Source: Rhodocyclaceae bacterium (GTDB lineage: Bacteria > Pseudomonadota > Gammaproteobacteria > Burkholderiales > Rhodocyclaceae). From it: a stretch of 18,128 nucleotides of DNA. Numbering within the stretch: the stretch's first letter is position 1; each line of letters opens with the position of its first letter. The DNA lies in NCBI GenBank assembly GCA_020849155.1, contig JADLGU010000329.1:1-18128 (forward strand), read 5' to 3'. The notes beneath the pieces are model-generated. The model saw only the letters and a program-made list of their open reading frames with translations. It did no database searches and was not told the DNA's origin. This document shows positions 1 to 6,054 of this stretch, in pieces. The translations under genes were made by a program, and so were the position numbers.

Positions 1-175
1 CTCTCTTACAAGCTGGAACTTCTTAACTTCAGTATGAGCACTCAATCTTCTGCGATCCCCAGGACCTAAACCCCAGGTCTCCAACCAACCAAGCGCCCAC
101 ACCTATCGGCTGTTCAGTTGTTAAAGAACGGCCCCGGACCTAATCGGGCGGGGTTTGCAGACCAAGCTGCAAAGA
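1..175 (-). other. Leader of an rRNA operon; 16S gene lies beyond the left edge
   Basis: Read on the minus strand, this stretch follows a near-consensus promoter, contains a boxA antitermination element and runs off the left edge without reaching a recognisable 16S 5' end. The sequence around boxA (CAACTGAACAGCCGATAG and onward) resembles proteobacterial rRNA leaders as I remember them. No protein-coding gene is visible. That the 16S gene lies just outside is inferred from the promoter, boxA and leader order. An internal spacer of an rRNA operon is less likely because a strong promoter sits directly upstream. Confidence 0.72.
119..129 (-). promoter_or_regulatory. boxA antitermination element of the rRNA leader
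   Basis: The minus strand reads GTTCTTTAACA, close to the bacterial rrn boxA consensus TGCTCTTTAACA. It lies about 50 bases after the predicted transcription start. In rRNA leaders this element loads NusB/NusE so that RNA polymerase resists Rho termination. Confidence 0.75.
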
Positions 176-181
176 AGCGGA

Positions 182-210
182 ATTATATGACCGCTACAGA
201 AAAATGTAAA
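182..210 (-). promoter_or_regulatory. Strong sigma-70 promoter of the rRNA operon
   Basis: The minus strand has a -35 box TTTACA (205-210), a 17-base spacer and a perfect -10 box TATAAT (182-187). The predicted start is near 175. The boxA-bearing leader follows directly, which fits an rrn promoter. The bases upstream of the -35 box are not clearly AT-rich, so no UP element is claimed. Confidence 0.85.
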
Positions 211-278
211 CATCAGGCACGAACTTGCTCTGAATCACCGATTGGCTGTCCTTGGCATGCAATAACGGCGTGTCAGTG

Positions 279-310
279 AAAAAGGCCAAACCCAATCAAC
301 TGGTTGGCCT
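279..310 (-). terminator. Rho-independent terminator of the tRNA-fMet transcript
   Basis: On the minus strand AGGCCAACC (302-310) pairs with GGTTTGGCCT (283-292) with one bulged base and a nine-base loop, followed by a run of T. It starts about 15 bases after the tRNA-fMet 3' end and lies before the rrn promoter, so it separates the two stable-RNA units. Confidence 0.75.
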
Positions 311-324
311 CATTGAGAAATTCG

Positions 325-401
325 TGGTTGCGGGGGCAAGATTTGAACTTGCGACCTTCGGGTTATGAGCCCGACGAGCTGCCAGACTGCTCCACCCCGC
401 G
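325..401 (-). tRNA. Initiator tRNA-fMet (anticodon CAT)
   Basis: The minus strand folds into a 77-base tRNA with anticodon CAT and a genome-encoded CCA end. Two hallmarks identify it as the initiator: the first base C does not pair with A72, and the anticodon stem ends in three consecutive G-C pairs (GGG and CCC flanking the loop). The T arm contains GTTCAAATC. It has its own promoter just upstream and a terminator downstream, so it is a single-gene unit next to the rRNA operon. Confidence 0.96.
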
Positions 402-415
402 TCTGATTGGTTCAA

Positions 416-444
416 ATGATACCGATATGCACCGCTCGCGTCAA
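416..444 (-). promoter_or_regulatory. Promoter of tRNA-fMet
   Basis: The minus strand shows a -35 box TTGACG (439-444), a 17-base spacer and a -10 box TATCAT (416-421). The -10 box ends about 15 bases before the mature tRNA 5' end, a normal distance for a tRNA promoter. Confidence 0.75.
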
Positions 445-504
445 GAAATCCCCAGCGTTCGCTGAGGCAATAACGATTCATTCAATACAAAAAATCAGTC
501 TCGC

Positions 505-513
505 TGGTATCAT
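505..513 (+). promoter_or_regulatory. Candidate extended -10 element for the paaX-type gene
   Basis: TGGTATCAT fits the extended -10 pattern TGnTATnAT on the plus strand, about 80 bases before the coding start. No good -35 box lies 17 bases upstream, so this is a weak call. Confidence 0.3.
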
Positions 514-593
514 TATGCAGCCGGCACGATGAATCTGAATCGGATCGCCTAAGCCGCAACTCGATAGCTCTACCCGGATGGGACAAGCAAAGC

Positions 594-1526
594 ATGAAAA
601 GCCGTTTCGTTAGCCAATGGATCGATGATTTCCTGCGCGACAGGCCCGTGCGCGCCAATTCGCTGATTATCACCGTTTACGGAGACATGATCGCGCCGCA
701 TGGGGGCTCGGTGTGGCTGGGCAGTTTCATCAATCTGGTGAAACCGCTTGGCATCAACGACCGATTGGTCAGAACCAGCGTGTTCCGGCTATCGAAGGAC
801 GGTTGGCTCGAATCCGAGCATATCGGCCGCTGCAGTTATTACGGCCTGACTCCCGCAGGCAGGCGCCGCTTCGAACACGCCTACCGGAGAATCTATTTCC
901 AGCCCAAGGTGCACTGGGAAGGGGATTGGCTCCTGGTCTTGACAGCGAGCAGCGACTTGTCAGCCGCGCAACGAGAGGAAGTGCGCAAGGAGCTGCATTG
1001 GGAAGGCTACGGCCAGATAGCCTCTGGCGTGCTGGCACATCCATCCGCCAACATCGAGCCCCTGATGGATATCCTGCAGAGCAACGAAGTGCAGGACGGG
1101 GTCGTGATCCTTCGCGCCAAGAACGTCGGCTCGTTTACCAGCATGCCGACCCGGGAACTGGTGCGGGAGTGCTGGAACCTGGAGTCGGTCGCCAAGGATT
1201 ACAAGCGCTTTGCCGATCGCTTCCGCCCTCTGCTCAAGGCGCTGCGCAGCGCGCGCGTCCTGGATCCCGAGCAATGCTTTCTTGTTCGTACCCTGCTGAT
1301 GCACGAATTCCGCCGCACGCTGCTGCGCGACCCGCAGCTGCCTGAGCAATTGCTGCCCGGCGACTGGCCCGGCAGCAGCGCCCGGCAGCTTTGCCGCGAC
1401 CTGTATGTCCTGACGCAGAAGGAAGCGGAAAACCACCTGATGTCGGTCCTGCAAACGGCCAGCGGCAGATTGCCTGAAGCGGCGCCGTACTTCTACGAAA
1501 GATTCGGGGGAATCGGCTCGGCGTAG
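594..1526 (+). CDS. paaX: PaaX-type transcriptional repressor
   Basis: A 310-residue protein that matches PaaX along its length as I recall the E. coli protein. PaaX represses phenylacetate degradation genes and releases DNA on binding phenylacetyl-CoA. Residues 20-90 form the winged-helix part: YGDMIAPHGGSVWLGS is followed by the recognition segment DRLVRTSVFRLSKDGWL (56-72). The C-terminal part contains RTLLMHEFRRTLLRDP and LLPGDWPG and ends near YFYERFGG, all typical. The ribosome site is weak (GGGAC upstream), but this start gives the usual length. The gene stands alone between two tRNA genes, and no paa catabolic gene lies in the window. Two hand-counted 60-base samples gave 55-58% GC, below the kinase region downstream, which may point to acquisition. 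The family is certain; the effector in this organism is inferred. Confidence 0.9.
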   Translation: MKSRFVSQWIDDFLRDRPVRANSLIITVYGDMIAPHGGSVWLGSFINLVKPLGINDRLVRTSVFRLSKDGWLESEHIGRCSYYGLTPAGRRRFEHAYRRIYFQPKVHWEGDWLLVLTASSDLSAAQREEVRKELHWEGYGQIASGVLAHPSANIEPLMDILQSNEVQDGVVILRAKNVGSFTSMPTRELVRECWNLESVAKDYKRFADRFRPLLKALRSARVLDPEQCFLVRTLLMHEFRRTLLRDPQLPEQLLPGDWPGSSARQLCRDLYVLTQKEAENHLMSVLQTASGRLPEAAPYFYERFGGIGSA

Positions 1527-1568
1527 CGACAAACCGGGGCGGCATAGACAGGCGCCGCGGGAAAGTTG

Positions 1569-1644
1569 TGGTGCCGACAGTAGGAATCGAACCCACGACC
1601 TTCTGATTACAAATCAGCTGCTCTACCATCTGAGCTATGCCGGC
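1569..1644 (-). tRNA. tRNA-Thr (anticodon TGT)
   Basis: The minus strand gives a 76-base tRNA beginning GCCGGCATAGCTCAG, with anticodon TGT, a GGTTCGATTCC T arm and an encoded CCA end. The seven-pair acceptor stem closes with one G-T pair. The gene stands alone, between the convergent paaX-type gene and the divergently transcribed kinase gene. Confidence 0.95.
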
Positions 1645-1652
1645 GCCGTGGC

Positions 1653-1658
1653 ATTATA
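1653..1658 (-). promoter_or_regulatory. Candidate -10 box for tRNA-Thr
   Basis: The minus strand carries a perfect TATAAT nine bases before the tRNA 5' end. The matching -35 position (1676-1681) reads GGTGGG, which is poor, so only the -10 is supported. Confidence 0.4.
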
Positions 1659-1744
1659 GCCGATCGTCCTCGCCGCCCACCCCGCTTGCGCCAGGAGGGG
1701 TTTGGAGTAGACTCCCCGATTGAATATTCCTGCGGCGCGAGGGT

Positions 1745-3262
1745 ATGGCTCAGGCGCAGCCAAACACAAAAGACCGGCTCAGCGTTCTTGTCATCGAGGA
1801 CTCGGAAGACGATGCGATGCTGCTGGCCGGCTGTTTCAAGCGCGCCGGCTACGCGCTGGATTTCCGCCGCGTCGACAACGCCGCCGCCACCCGCGCCGCG
1901 CTGCTGAACGGCCGCTGGGACGCCGTCCTCTCCGATCACAGCATGCCGGGCTTCAATGCCCTGGCGGCGCTGGAGTTGATGCAGGGACTGCAGCTGGATC
2001 TGCCCTTCATCATCGTCTCCGGGGTCATCGAGGAAGAGACCGCCATCGCCGCCATGCGGGCGGGGGCGCACGACTATCTCTCCAAGGACCGGCTCGACCG
2101 CCTAGTCCCCGCCGTCGAGCGGGAGATCCGCGAGGCCCGGCACCGCGCCGAACGGCGCGCGGCCCTCGATTCGGTGCAGGAAAACGAGGCGCGCTTTCGC
2201 GCCCTGGTTTCGAACATCCCCGGCATGGTGTTCCAGCTGCAGCGCTCCGCCCAGGGGGAAATGCGCTTCCTCTATGTCAATGAAGGCTCCTCGCCGCTGC
2301 TCGGCCGTCATCCGGACAGCCTGCTCGCCGATGCCCGGCTGTTCTTCGAAGGCATCCTGACCGAGGATCGGGCCGCTCTCGATGCGGCGTTGGAAGACTC
2401 GGCGGCGAACCTCGCCCAGGCCAACTGGGACGGCCGCATAGTCGATGCCGCCGGCGACAGGAAATGGATCAACCTGAGGGCCGCCCCGCGCCGCGCCGCC
2501 AGCGGCGAAGTCAGCTGGGAAGGCATCGTCTCCAACATCACCCAGAGCAAGCAGGCCGAGAACGAGCTGCGCGAATCCCGCGCCCAGCTGGCCGAACTGT
2601 CCTCGCACCTGGAGGCGGCCAAGGAGGAAGAGCGCGAGCGCATCGCCCGCGACATCCACGACGAGCTCGGCGGCACCCTGGTCGCCATCAAGATCGAGAC
2701 CTCCCTGCTCGCCAGCAAGCTGCCGGGCGACCCCCTGCAGCTGCGCAAGCGGGTGCGGGCCATCGAAGGCCTGATCGACGAGGCCATCAGCACGGCCGGC
2801 AGGGTGGCGCGCGAATTGCGGCCCGGCATCCTCAAGGACTTCGGCCTGGCCGCCGCGATCGAGTGCCAGGCCGACGATTTCTCCCAGCGGGTCGGGCTGG
2901 GCTGCGACACCACCGGCATCAAGCACGATATCGACCCGGACGAGAAGACTTCGCTGGCCCTGTTCCGCATCTTCCAGGAAACCCTCACCAACGTCGCCAA
3001 GCACGCCCACGCCACCTCGGTCGGCATCCGGATGCGCCTGGACGGCGACGACCTGCTGCTGGAAATCGCCGATAATGGCCGGGGCATCTCGCCCCAGGAC
3101 ATCAACAAGCCGAAATCCTTCGGCCTGCGCAACATCCGCGAGCGCATGCTCGGCCTGGGCGGATCGCTCGAACTGGCCGCCTGCTCGCCGCAAGGCACAC
3201 GGGTGATCCTGCGGGCGCCGTACCGGCGCGGCACGGCCGCGCGGGCCGGCGCCACGGAATGA
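1745..3262 (+). CDS. Soluble REC-PAS-HisKA_3 sensor histidine kinase
   Basis: A 505-residue kinase with no membrane segment, so it should sense a cytoplasmic cue. Residues 12-125 are a receiver domain with acidic residues at E19/D20, a phospho-acceptor D64 in SDHSMPG, S92 and K114. Residues 148-270 resemble a PAS domain. A short coiled coil leads to the HisKA_3 dimerisation domain with H305 in RIARDIHDELGG. The HATPase follows, with N416 in QETLTNVAKHA, the G1 box DNGRGI (443-448) and the G2 region FGLRNIRERM. HisKA_3 kinases normally phosphorylate NarL-type regulators, and one lies 10 bases downstream, almost certainly its partner. The receiver at the N-terminus suggests a second kinase feeds into this one. 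GAGGGT before the ATG supports the start. The signal sensed is unknown. Confidence 0.92.
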   Translation: MAQAQPNTKDRLSVLVIEDSEDDAMLLAGCFKRAGYALDFRRVDNAAATRAALLNGRWDAVLSDHSMPGFNALAALELMQGLQLDLPFIIVSGVIEEETAIAAMRAGAHDYLSKDRLDRLVPAVEREIREARHRAERRAALDSVQENEARFRALVSNIPGMVFQLQRSAQGEMRFLYVNEGSSPLLGRHPDSLLADARLFFEGILTEDRAALDAALEDSAANLAQANWDGRIVDAAGDRKWINLRAAPRRAASGEVSWEGIVSNITQSKQAENELRESRAQLAELSSHLEAAKEEERERIARDIHDELGGTLVAIKIETSLLASKLPGDPLQLRKRVRAIEGLIDEAISTAGRVARELRPGILKDFGLAAAIECQADDFSQRVGLGCDTTGIKHDIDPDEKTSLALFRIFQETLTNVAKHAHATSVGIRMRLDGDDLLLEIADNGRGISPQDINKPKSFGLRNIRERMLGLGGSLELAACSPQGTRVILRAPYRRGTAARAGATE

Positions 3263-3272
3263 TGGGAGAACC

Positions 3273-3914
3273 ATGAACGCCCCGATTCGCATCCTGATCG
3301 CCGACGACCATGCCATTGTCCGCCACGGACTGCGGCAGATCCTGTCCGACTCCGAGGACTTCGTCGTCGCCGGCGAAGCCAAGAACGGGCTGCAGGCGCT
3401 GCAGATGGCGCGGCAGGACGCATGGGACGTGGTGCTGATGGACGTCTCCATGCCGGACAAGAACGGCATCGACACGCTCAAGCAGCTGAAGAAGGAGTTC
3501 CCCAAGCTGCCGGTGCTGATGCTCAGCATGCACCCCGAGGAGCAGTACGCCATTCGCGCCCTCAAGGCCGGCGCGTCCGGCTATCTCACCAAGCAGAGCG
3601 CCCCCGAGCAGCTGGTCACCGCCATCCGCCAGGTGGCCAGCGGCAAGAAGTACGTCAGCCCCTCGCTGGCCGAGGAACTGGCCAACGCCATCACCGACGA
3701 CTCGGAACGGCCGCCGCATGAAAAACTGTCCGACCGCGAGTACCAGACCCTGGTGATGATCGCCTCCGGCAAGACCCTGACGCTGATCGCCGAGGAGCTC
3801 AAGCTCAGCGTCAAGACCGTCAGCGTCTACCGGGCCCGCCTGCTCGAGAAGATGAAGCTGAAGAACAACGCCGAACTAACCCACTACGGCCTCAAGCACG
3901 GGCTCGTCGAATAA
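3273..3914 (+). CDS. NarL/FixJ-family response regulator
   Basis: A 213-residue regulator. Residues 5-122 are a receiver with D11/D12, phospho-acceptor D57 in VLMDVSMPD, S85 and K107 in GYLTK. Residues 150-206 form a LuxR-type (GerE) DNA-binding domain containing KLSDREYQTLVMIASGKT and the recognition helix LSVKTVSVYRARLLEKM. The start has GGGAGA before it and lies 10 bases after the kinase stop, so the two genes are translated together and act as a two-component pair. The diguanylate cyclase follows 53 bases downstream and the flagellin operon after that, which makes motility or c-di-GMP genes plausible targets. That target assignment is inference from position. Confidence 0.93.
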   Translation: MNAPIRILIADDHAIVRHGLRQILSDSEDFVVAGEAKNGLQALQMARQDAWDVVLMDVSMPDKNGIDTLKQLKKEFPKLPVLMLSMHPEEQYAIRALKAGASGYLTKQSAPEQLVTAIRQVASGKKYVSPSLAEELANAITDDSERPPHEKLSDREYQTLVMIASGKTLTLIAEELKLSVKTVSVYRARLLEKMKLKNNAELTHYGLKHGLVE

Positions 3915-3967
3915 GGCTTCAAGTCCGGCCGGCGCCTGCCGTTATTGCTGCATGAAAGATAGGCATC

Positions 3968-5740
3968 ATGGCAGCGATCACCCAACCGTCTGAAATCGCC
4001 AGGGAAGCCCTGCGCCGCCTGGCCACGCGCCGGATTCCGCCGACGCCGGAGAACTATCGGGTTCTCTACCACGAGATCGCCGGCACCCAGGTCCAGGAGG
4101 ATTTCCCCGAAAGGGCGATGAAAGCCCTGGCCAGCAAGCTGCCGCGCGCCACCGCCGAGCAGGTGCGCTTCTGCCAGCAGCTGGACAGCGCCATCGGCGG
4201 CAAGGACTGGTCGGCCGTTTCCGGCGCCCTCAACGCCACCCTCAAGGCCTTCGAGGCCGAGCCCCTCGACTGGTCACGCCTGATCGAAGACCTGCTCGGC
4301 CAGATGGAACGCCGCCATGCCGGCCTGACCCCGGCCAAGAAGCGCGAAGCCGTCGACCATGTCCTGAACTCGGCCGGCAGCGACCCCAAGAACCTGCACG
4401 AGCGCCTGCAGTCGCTGCTGCGGTCCTGGAGCAAGTCGGGCATCGCGGCGGAGGCGCCGGCGCTTGCCGCGGAAGCCACCCAGGAAAAAAGTCTGTCTGC
4501 GCAGGACGGCGAATCCGAACCGGCCCAGGAGTCGCGGCTGCCTGGCGGCGAACTGCGCGAGCTGATCGCCCAGCTGGTGGAGAGCACCGTCAGCATGCTG
4601 CTGATCGACACCCCGGAGCTGGCCGACGAAGCCTCGTCGCTGGCCGAAGGCATCCGGCAGGCGCGCGACACTGCCACCTTCGCCCTCCTGGCCAAGCGCC
4701 TCAAGCAGTTCAACTACCGCCTGAACTTCGTCGCCGAGGACCAGGCCGAGCTGAAGGCCGCGCTGCAGAAGCTGCTGCAGCTGGTCATCGAGAACATCAG
4801 CGAGCTGGTGGAGGACGACAAATGGGTGCAGGGCCAGATCGGCATGGTGCTGGACCTGTTCGGCGAGCCGCTCAACATCCGCCGCCTCGACGACGTCGGC
4901 CAGCGCCGGAAGGAAGTCATCTATCGGCAAAGCGCCCTCAAGAAGAACCTCAACGAGGCCAAGGAACGGCTGAAGACCATGCTGACCGGCTTCGTCGACC
5001 ACCTGGCCAGCTTCTCGACCTCGACCAGCGACTACCACGACAAGATCGAGCAGTGCGCGGTCAAGATCTCCGCCGCCAACGACCTGGCCGAGCTGAACGA
5101 CGTGATCGTGGAAGTGATGCGCGAGACCCGCGTCATCCAGTTGAACGCCCAGCGTTCGCGCGACGAGCTGAACAGCATGCGGGCCCGCGTCGCCGAGGCG
5201 GAGCAGGAAGTCGTGCGCCTGCAGAACGAATTGACCGAAACCAGCGAGATGGTGCGCCACGACCAGCTCACCGGCGCACTCAACCGCAAGGGGCTGGAAG
5301 AAACCCTCGACCGCGAGCTGGCGCGCGCCCAGCGCCGGCAGACGCCGATCTGCGTCGCCCTGCTCGACGTCGACACCTTCAAGCGGCTCAACGACACCTA
5401 CGGCCACCAGACCGGCGACGAAGCCCTGATCCATCTGACGCGGGTGATCCGCGAAACCATGCGCCCGCACGACACCCTAGCCCGCTACGGCGGCGAGGAA
5501 TTCCTCATCATCCTGCCGGACACCTCGCTCGACGACGCCATGACGGCGCTCACCCGCCTGCAGCGCGAGCTGACCAAGCGCTTCTTCCTGCACAACAACG
5601 AGAAGCTGCTCATCACCTTCAGCGCCGGCGTCACCGCCTTCCGCGAGGGCGAGCCTCGGGGGGAAGCCATCGCCCGCGCCGACGCGGCGATGTACCAGGC
5701 CAAGAAAAGCGGCAAGAACCGCGCCGTCGCCGCCGACTGA
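3968..5740 (+). CDS. Diguanylate cyclase (GGDEF) with long N-terminal alpha-helical region
   Basis: A 590-residue enzyme that should make cyclic di-GMP from two GTP. The GGDEF domain occupies about 428-588 and starts with HDQLTGALNRKGLEE. The active-site motif is GGEEF (508-512), metal-binding residues are in LLDVDTFKRLND, and an RxxD inhibitory site (R499-D502, RPHD) lies five residues before the motif, so both catalysis and product inhibition look intact. Residues 1-155 begin with a block (EIAREALRRLATRRIPPTPENYRVLYHEIAG style) that I associate with proteobacterial DgcP-like cyclases. A low-complexity linker (160-190) and a mostly helical, probably coiled-coil region (195-425) follow. There are no membrane segments. 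It sits behind a two-component pair and directly before the flagellin operon, so control of motility is likely. Confidence 0.92.
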   Translation: MAAITQPSEIAREALRRLATRRIPPTPENYRVLYHEIAGTQVQEDFPERAMKALASKLPRATAEQVRFCQQLDSAIGGKDWSAVSGALNATLKAFEAEPLDWSRLIEDLLGQMERRHAGLTPAKKREAVDHVLNSAGSDPKNLHERLQSLLRSWSKSGIAAEAPALAAEATQEKSLSAQDGESEPAQESRLPGGELRELIAQLVESTVSMLLIDTPELADEASSLAEGIRQARDTATFALLAKRLKQFNYRLNFVAEDQAELKAALQKLLQLVIENISELVEDDKWVQGQIGMVLDLFGEPLNIRRLDDVGQRRKEVIYRQSALKKNLNEAKERLKTMLTGFVDHLASFSTSTSDYHDKIEQCAVKISAANDLAELNDVIVEVMRETRVIQLNAQRSRDELNSMRARVAEAEQEVVRLQNELTETSEMVRHDQLTGALNRKGLEETLDRELARAQRRQTPICVALLDVDTFKRLNDTYGHQTGDEALIHLTRVIRETMRPHDTLARYGGEEFLIILPDTSLDDAMTALTRLQRELTKRFFLHNNEKLLITFSAGVTAFREGEPRGEAIARADAAMYQAKKSGKNRAVAAD

Positions 5741-5760
5741 TTAAACCCGTACTGCAAAGA

Positions 5761-5791
5761 AAAATCGCCGGGTTTCCCCGGCGATTTTTTT
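5761..5791. terminator. Strong bidirectional Rho-independent terminator
   Basis: AAAATCGCCGGG (5761-5772) pairs perfectly with CCCGGCGATTTT (5777-5788), a 12-bp stem. On the plus strand the loop is TTTC and a T run continues to 5791, ending the kinase/regulator/cyclase transcript. On the minus strand the loop is GAAA, a stable GNRA tetraloop, followed by TTTTTCTTT, which suits termination of the predicted small RNA. Confidence 0.92.
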
Positions 5792-5828
5792 GGGAGTCAG
5801 GGGACTTCAAAACCCTGCACGCAAGGAG
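5792..5828 (+). repeat. Copy 1 of a duplicated flagellin-leader sequence
   Basis: Three blocks, GGGAGTCAGGGG (5792-5803), TCAAAACCCT (5807-5816) and GCAAGGAG (5821-5828), recur in the same order in the fliC leader, with shorter gaps here (3 and 4 bases instead of 9 and 7). It lies within the predicted minus-strand small RNA. Confidence 0.85.
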
Positions 5829-5841
5829 GCGTGTACAGGCG

Positions 5842-5868
5842 TTATCGGCGGCAATTTAGGAAACTTGA
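5842..5868 (-). promoter_or_regulatory. FliA (sigma-28) promoter on the minus strand, divergent from fliC
   Basis: The minus strand reads TCAAGTTT (5861-5868), then 11 bases, then GCCGATAA (5842-5849). The enterobacterial FliA consensus is TAAAGTTT-N11-GCCGATAA, so 15 of 16 positions and the exact spacing match. It points away from fliC toward the end of the cyclase gene. No coding gene lies in front of it, only the short stretch ending at the GAAA-loop terminator. Confidence 0.75.
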
Positions 5869-5913
5869 GAATATTTTTACGGCGCAAAACGAAAGCGCTT
5901 ATTGCTCAAAGAA

Positions 5914-5943
5914 TTAGGGCGGAACCTTGCGATTCCGCCCTAA
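5914..5943. repeat. Perfect 11-bp inverted repeat overlapping the fliC -35 box
   Basis: TTAGGGCGGAA (5914-5924) and TTCCGCCCTAA (5933-5943) are exact inverted copies around an eight-base centre. The right arm overlaps the first three bases of the fliC sigma-28 -35 element (5941-5948). It could be an operator, a supercoil-driven cruciform or a block between the two divergent promoters. No T run follows on either strand, so a terminator is less likely. Confidence 0.75.
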
Positions 5944-5967
5944 AGTTTTCCCTCGGCAATCCGTTAC
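5941..5967 (+). promoter_or_regulatory. FliA (sigma-28) promoter of fliC
   Basis: TAAAGTTT (5941-5948) matches the FliA -35 element exactly. After the standard 11 bases, TCCGTTAC (5960-5967) matches GCCGATAA at five of eight positions. The predicted start is near 5974, giving a leader of about 80 bases before the flagellin ATG. Flagellin genes are the classic FliA targets. Confidence 0.7.
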
Positions 5968-5977
5968 TGCACTTGAC

Positions 5978-5992
5978 GGCGACATCATCGCC
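5978..5992 (+). other. Small stem-loop near the 5' end of fliC mRNA
   Basis: GGCGA (5978-5982) pairs with TCGCC (5988-5992) around CATCA. If transcription starts near 5974, this caps the fliC transcript and could slow 5' decay. Confidence 0.4.
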
Positions 5993-6000
5993 CGCCGGAT

Positions 6001-6046
6001 CGGGAGTCAGGGGGCGGCGCTGTCAAAACCCTCAAACTTGCAAGGA
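6001..6046 (+). repeat. Copy 2 of the duplicated leader, ending in the fliC ribosome-binding site
   Basis: The same three blocks as at 5792-5828 occur here at 6001-6012, 6022-6031 and 6039-6046. The last block contains AAGGAG (6041-6046), the Shine-Dalgarno sequence of fliC, eight bases before its ATG. The blocks are the predicted pairing sites of the minus-strand small RNA. GGA in the Shine-Dalgarno could also bind CsrA. Confidence 0.85.
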
Positions 6047-6054
6047 GAACTGAA

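Larger units (their letters stand above)
5756..5835 (-). ncRNA. Predicted FliA-dependent small RNA, antisense to the fliC leader
   Basis: Nobody has annotated this from a homologue; it is predicted from structure. A sigma-28 promoter (5842-5868) on the minus strand gives a start near 5835, and a hairpin terminator ends transcription near 5756, making an RNA of about 80 nt. Its 5' end folds into CACGC-CUCCUU-GCGUG (5818-5833), with a six-base loop complementary to a Shine-Dalgarno sequence. The middle (5792-5816) is unstructured by eye. The 3' hairpin has a 12-bp stem, a GAAA tetraloop and a tract of UUUUUCUUU. Because this stretch is an imperfect copy of the fliC leader, the RNA can pair with fliC mRNA at 6001-6012, 6022-6031 and 6039-6046. 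Transcription itself is not shown. Confidence 0.5.

Noticed and set aside
4274..5470. A 398-codon frame antisense to the diguanylate cyclase
   Set aside because: Long antisense frames are expected in GC-rich coding DNA. The plus strand encodes a full GGDEF protein with all motifs, and the antisense product is repetitive and unrecognisable.
5914..5943. The 11-bp dyad as a Rho-independent terminator
   Set aside because: No T run follows the stem on either strand, and a strong terminator already lies at 5761-5791.
5790..6053. An 87-codon reading frame on the plus strand just before fliC
   Set aside because: It spans the terminator T run, both sigma-28 promoters, the inverted repeat and the fliC leader, has no ribosome site and resembles no protein I know.
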